The position numbers and the translations under genes were made by a program. From IMG/VR virus record IMGVR_UViG_3300036985_004614, positions 1 through 22,801 of that record: a DNA stretch of 22,801 bases. One strand, written 5' to 3'. The notes beneath the pieces are model-generated. The model saw nothing but the letters and a program-made list of their open reading frames with translations. It searched no databases and had not been told where the DNA came from. The first letter of the stretch is position 1. Each line of letters starts with the position of its first letter. The DNA is from a virus. Shown in pieces: positions 20,710 to 22,801 of the stretch.

Positions 20710-22760
20710 CCGACCACCGCGTACCCAATCTGGATGAAGTTTTTGGTTTCGCACGTTGTTCCAGACGTGCCACCATACAAATCGTGGACACCAACTGGAG
20801 TGCAATACTCCGTGGTGTCCCAGTCCACAATCATCAACTCGTACTGGGTTACGGTTACTTGCGCATTACAACAGTCACAGACGTCATATAGCGCAATCCC
20901 GCAAGACGAAAAGATCATTTGACCACATTCAAAGAATGAACTTTGGCAGTTGTGGCAAATAAGAGACGGAACCGGAACGGCAGAGTACGCGATGGCTCCG
21001 GACACATATTGGACCGGCCTGCATCTGCTTTCTGGAGTAATGATTGTCGTATGATTTACGCAATCACCGTTTGCGCCGGGGCATGGCCCGTGTGTCGCAT
21101 ACCACGCCGGGTCAATTTCTGTTCCGCATGAAACCTCAATCTGGTCATAGTTTTGACCGCCGGCTGAGATTGGCGCTGGGCAACATGCCGACGCATATGC
21201 AAGGTCAAGCGTATTTATGCAGTAGTAATGGTCGTACTTGTTCCGGTATTTGACCCAACCCGCATGTGCTCGCTCTACAGGGTGACTCCCTACAAAATCA
21301 ATAAAAATGCCGGGAGATACTGGAGGGTAATACGCACCGCATGGTGCTCCTACAAAGTTTCCCGGAGTAGATACTGGGTACTGCATGCAGTTTGGTGTCG
21401 CGTTTGCGCCGCATACCGCCGGGAATGCGCCGTCTGGAATTCTGTATTCCCCGAGCGCAAGCATGTACGAGGCGTCCAAAACCGTAGAACTGCACCCAGT
21501 CAAATCCGACGTGTACAAATTTACATCAATGGTAGATGGCGCATTTTCGCAAAACGAATGTACGCAACCGCACCTTGGGTTTTGCCAGCACCAGTTTCCC
21601 GGCTTAAAGTCTAATTCAACTTTGATTGTGAATGACTCTCCGGGCGATGCTTCTCCAACAACATGGGATTCAACAATGGAAACCCCATCGGTAAAACGAA
21701 GCACGTCGTCAGCGTTTAGCCGATCTACCATTCCAAACATGATTCTGAATCTTCCGTGAGACGTGTGCGCAACCCACATGTCTTTTAAATCCCCAATTGC
21801 TTTATTCACTGGGAACCCAATAGCATTTAGGGTTGCAATCAGATCATCTTCTTTGATGTCAATCGCCCACGCTGCTTCTAGTGCTCCGTTTTTAGGCTCA
21901 TCTTCCGCGCATGCCGCTGGTACTCCGCCTTCACCAAGATGGCATGGGTGCGTACCGTCGCCGCACGGCCCAGTATCTCCAACCGTTGCGGTGGAATGTC
22001 CGGGAACAATAGTTATTGGCGCATCAATGCATAGGTTTGCAGTTTCGACTGCGGTTGTTCCGCACCTCAATGAAGAAACTGATCCGCCACACGTTGCCAA
22101 TTGAGTGTAATCAGATGACGGAACTGCTGATTTGGAAACAGAATTAGTTCCAGCAAAGCGCGGAACAACCCGTCTGTTTTCCGCCGGCCACCAAATGACG
22201 TTGTCGGTGGTTACTGGCACTGCGACTGACGGAGTGAGGCCAGTCTTTGCGCAGTCGGTCAGGATGTAAGGGTATGGACCTTTTGGAACTCCGGGAAATG
22301 CTTCCCCGTCCAAGATTCTTGCGCAGGGGTTTTGATCTTTGTTGCCGCCAATAAACGCCAACTTGCCATCAAACGTCCATTGAAACGTATCAACGTACTC
22401 TGTTATTTGACATCCGGCGACCGCCGGTATTGCACTGCCCGTGCAAGTGATGTCAACCTTTGGAGTCGGAACAACCGTGCAAGAACCGCCACACGAAGTT
22501 TGGACCACTGTTCGTTTGGTGATAGTAATTGCAATAGTAGTTTCAATAAGTGCTCGTTGCTTGGAAACGACAGAGTTGTGCCACGCTACCCAAAACGGTC
22601 CATCGTAAAGAGTCGGACCCATTGGATATCCAATAGAGACGTAGCCCGGGATTACTACGTTTTCCTCTGCGCAGCCATCTGTTTCCGTGCAAATTGGCCA
22701 AGCATCGCACAAATCTGGCGACTCGTTGCAGCAGCAAGATCCGCCGTAAACGCCTTGCAT
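20706..22760 (-). CDS. 684-residue cysteine-rich protein of unknown function
   Basis: I count 42 cysteines (about 6%), spread over almost the whole length, with clusters at the N-terminus (SCCCNESPDLCDAWPIC), near the middle (WCWQNPRCGCVHSFC) and near the C-terminus (LICHNCQSSFFEC then VCDCC). A stretch of roughly 100 residues (EDEPKNGALEAAWAIDIKED to ELDFKPGNW) lacks cysteine and may be a separate folded domain. The rest is rich in Thr, Val, Pro, Gly and Tyr, with the beta-rich look of a virion or tail-surface protein. There is no clear signal peptide or membrane segment. The start ATG overlaps the stop of the preceding truncated gene (TAATG), with GGAG eleven bases upstream. Metal binding and disulfide-stabilised virion structure are both possible. 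Confidence 0.78.
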   Translation of the reverse strand: MQGVYGGSCCCNESPDLCDAWPICTETDGCAEENVVIPGYVSIGYPMGPTLYDGPFWVAWHNSVVSKQRALIETTIAITITKRTVVQTSCGGSCTVVPTPKVDITCTGSAIPAVAGCQITEYVDTFQWTFDGKLAFIGGNKDQNPCARILDGEAFPGVPKGPYPYILTDCAKTGLTPSVAVPVTTDNVIWWPAENRRVVPRFAGTNSVSKSAVPSSDYTQLATCGGSVSSLRCGTTAVETANLCIDAPITIVPGHSTATVGDTGPCGDGTHPCHLGEGGVPAACAEDEPKNGALEAAWAIDIKEDDLIATLNAIGFPVNKAIGDLKDMWVAHTSHGRFRIMFGMVDRLNADDVLRFTDGVSIVESHVVGEASPGESFTIKVELDFKPGNWCWQNPRCGCVHSFCENAPSTIDVNLYTSDLTGCSSTVLDASYMLALGEYRIPDGAFPAVCGANATPNCMQYPVSTPGNFVGAPCGAYYPPVSPGIFIDFVGSHPVERAHAGWVKYRNKYDHYYCINTLDLAYASACCPAPISAGGQNYDQIEVSCGTEIDPAWYATHGPCPGANGDCVNHTTIITPESRCRPVQYVSGAIAYSAVPVPSLICHNCQSSFFECGQMIFSSCGIALYDVCDCCNAQVTVTQYELMIVDWDTTEYCTPVGVHDLYGGTSGTTCETKNFIQIGYAVVG

Positions 22761-22801
22761 TAGGTGCAGATCTCCACTGGGTTGACTTCGTTAAACCAAG
22801 G
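22760..22801 (-). CDS. C-terminal end of an upstream gene (truncated by window)
   Basis: The minus strand is open from the window edge and reads PWFNEVNPVEICT, then a TAA that shares its last A with the ATG of the 684-residue gene. The other minus-strand frame checked here, that of the 684-residue gene, has a TAA at 22794-22796. The TAATG junction is the same kind seen at 17612-17608 and at 1489-1493, which supports a real gene end. Thirteen residues are too few to name the product. Confidence 0.55.
   Translation of the reverse strand, partial: PWFNEVNPVEICT

Noticed and set aside
20710-20805. Upstream extension of the 136-residue Cys-rich gene to give 168 residues
   Set aside because: It would overlap the 684-residue gene by 100 bases. 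ATG 20709 gives the ATGA overlap typical of this operon and starts exactly at the first Cys cluster.

Overview
The window is a nearly fully coding piece of a tailed double-stranded DNA bacteriophage (or prophage) genome. The evidence is a recognisable packaging and head cassette (large terminase, portal, scaffold-like protein, HK97-type major capsid protein) plus an enormous multidomain protein of the phage 'large polyvalent protein' type. Genes have bacterial Shine-Dalgarno sequences and are packed with 1-4 base overlaps. The host cannot be named from this sequence. There is no integrase, tRNA, rRNA, CRISPR array or insertion sequence in the window, so lifestyle is also undetermined. No tail tube or tape-measure gene is present here; with the giant, probably injected protein this suggests, but does not prove, a short-tailed phage.

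Region 1 (1-6340, plus strand) is the packaging and head operon: terminase large subunit (5' end outside the window), portal, a small FmdB-like protein without its zinc cysteines, a scaffold-like acidic coiled-coil protein, the major capsid protein, and a 262-residue beta-rich protein that probably decorates the head or forms a fibre. A strong intrinsic terminator (6368-6408) closes this operon.

Region 2 (6401-22801, minus strand) converges on the first. In transcription order it holds: the last 13 codons of a truncated gene, a 684-residue protein with 42 cysteines, a 136-residue protein with 12 cysteines, an 879-residue low-complexity and coiled-coil protein, an 11-kb gene for a 3688-residue protein, and a 48-residue ribbon-helix-helix protein that overlaps the end of the giant gene. 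The giant protein carries a Gly/Ala-rich hydrophobic region, two copies of a ~110-residue repeat, a Pro/Ala-rich linker, a zinc-metallopeptidase HExxH motif, a segment resembling HhH-type DNA-glycosylase-like phage proteins, and a C-terminal region resembling the LPD38-type domain. It is most likely a virion protein injected with the DNA, with the 879-residue protein as its partner; this is inference.

The most unusual feature is an identical 18-base hairpin sequence found in two places in opposite orientation. One copy is in the terminator directly after the ribbon-helix-helix gene. The other lies just before the ribosome binding site of the 879-residue gene. The pair therefore brackets the 879 / 3688 / ribbon-helix-helix module, and the upstream copy sits in the only minus-strand gene junction that is not a 1-4 base overlap.
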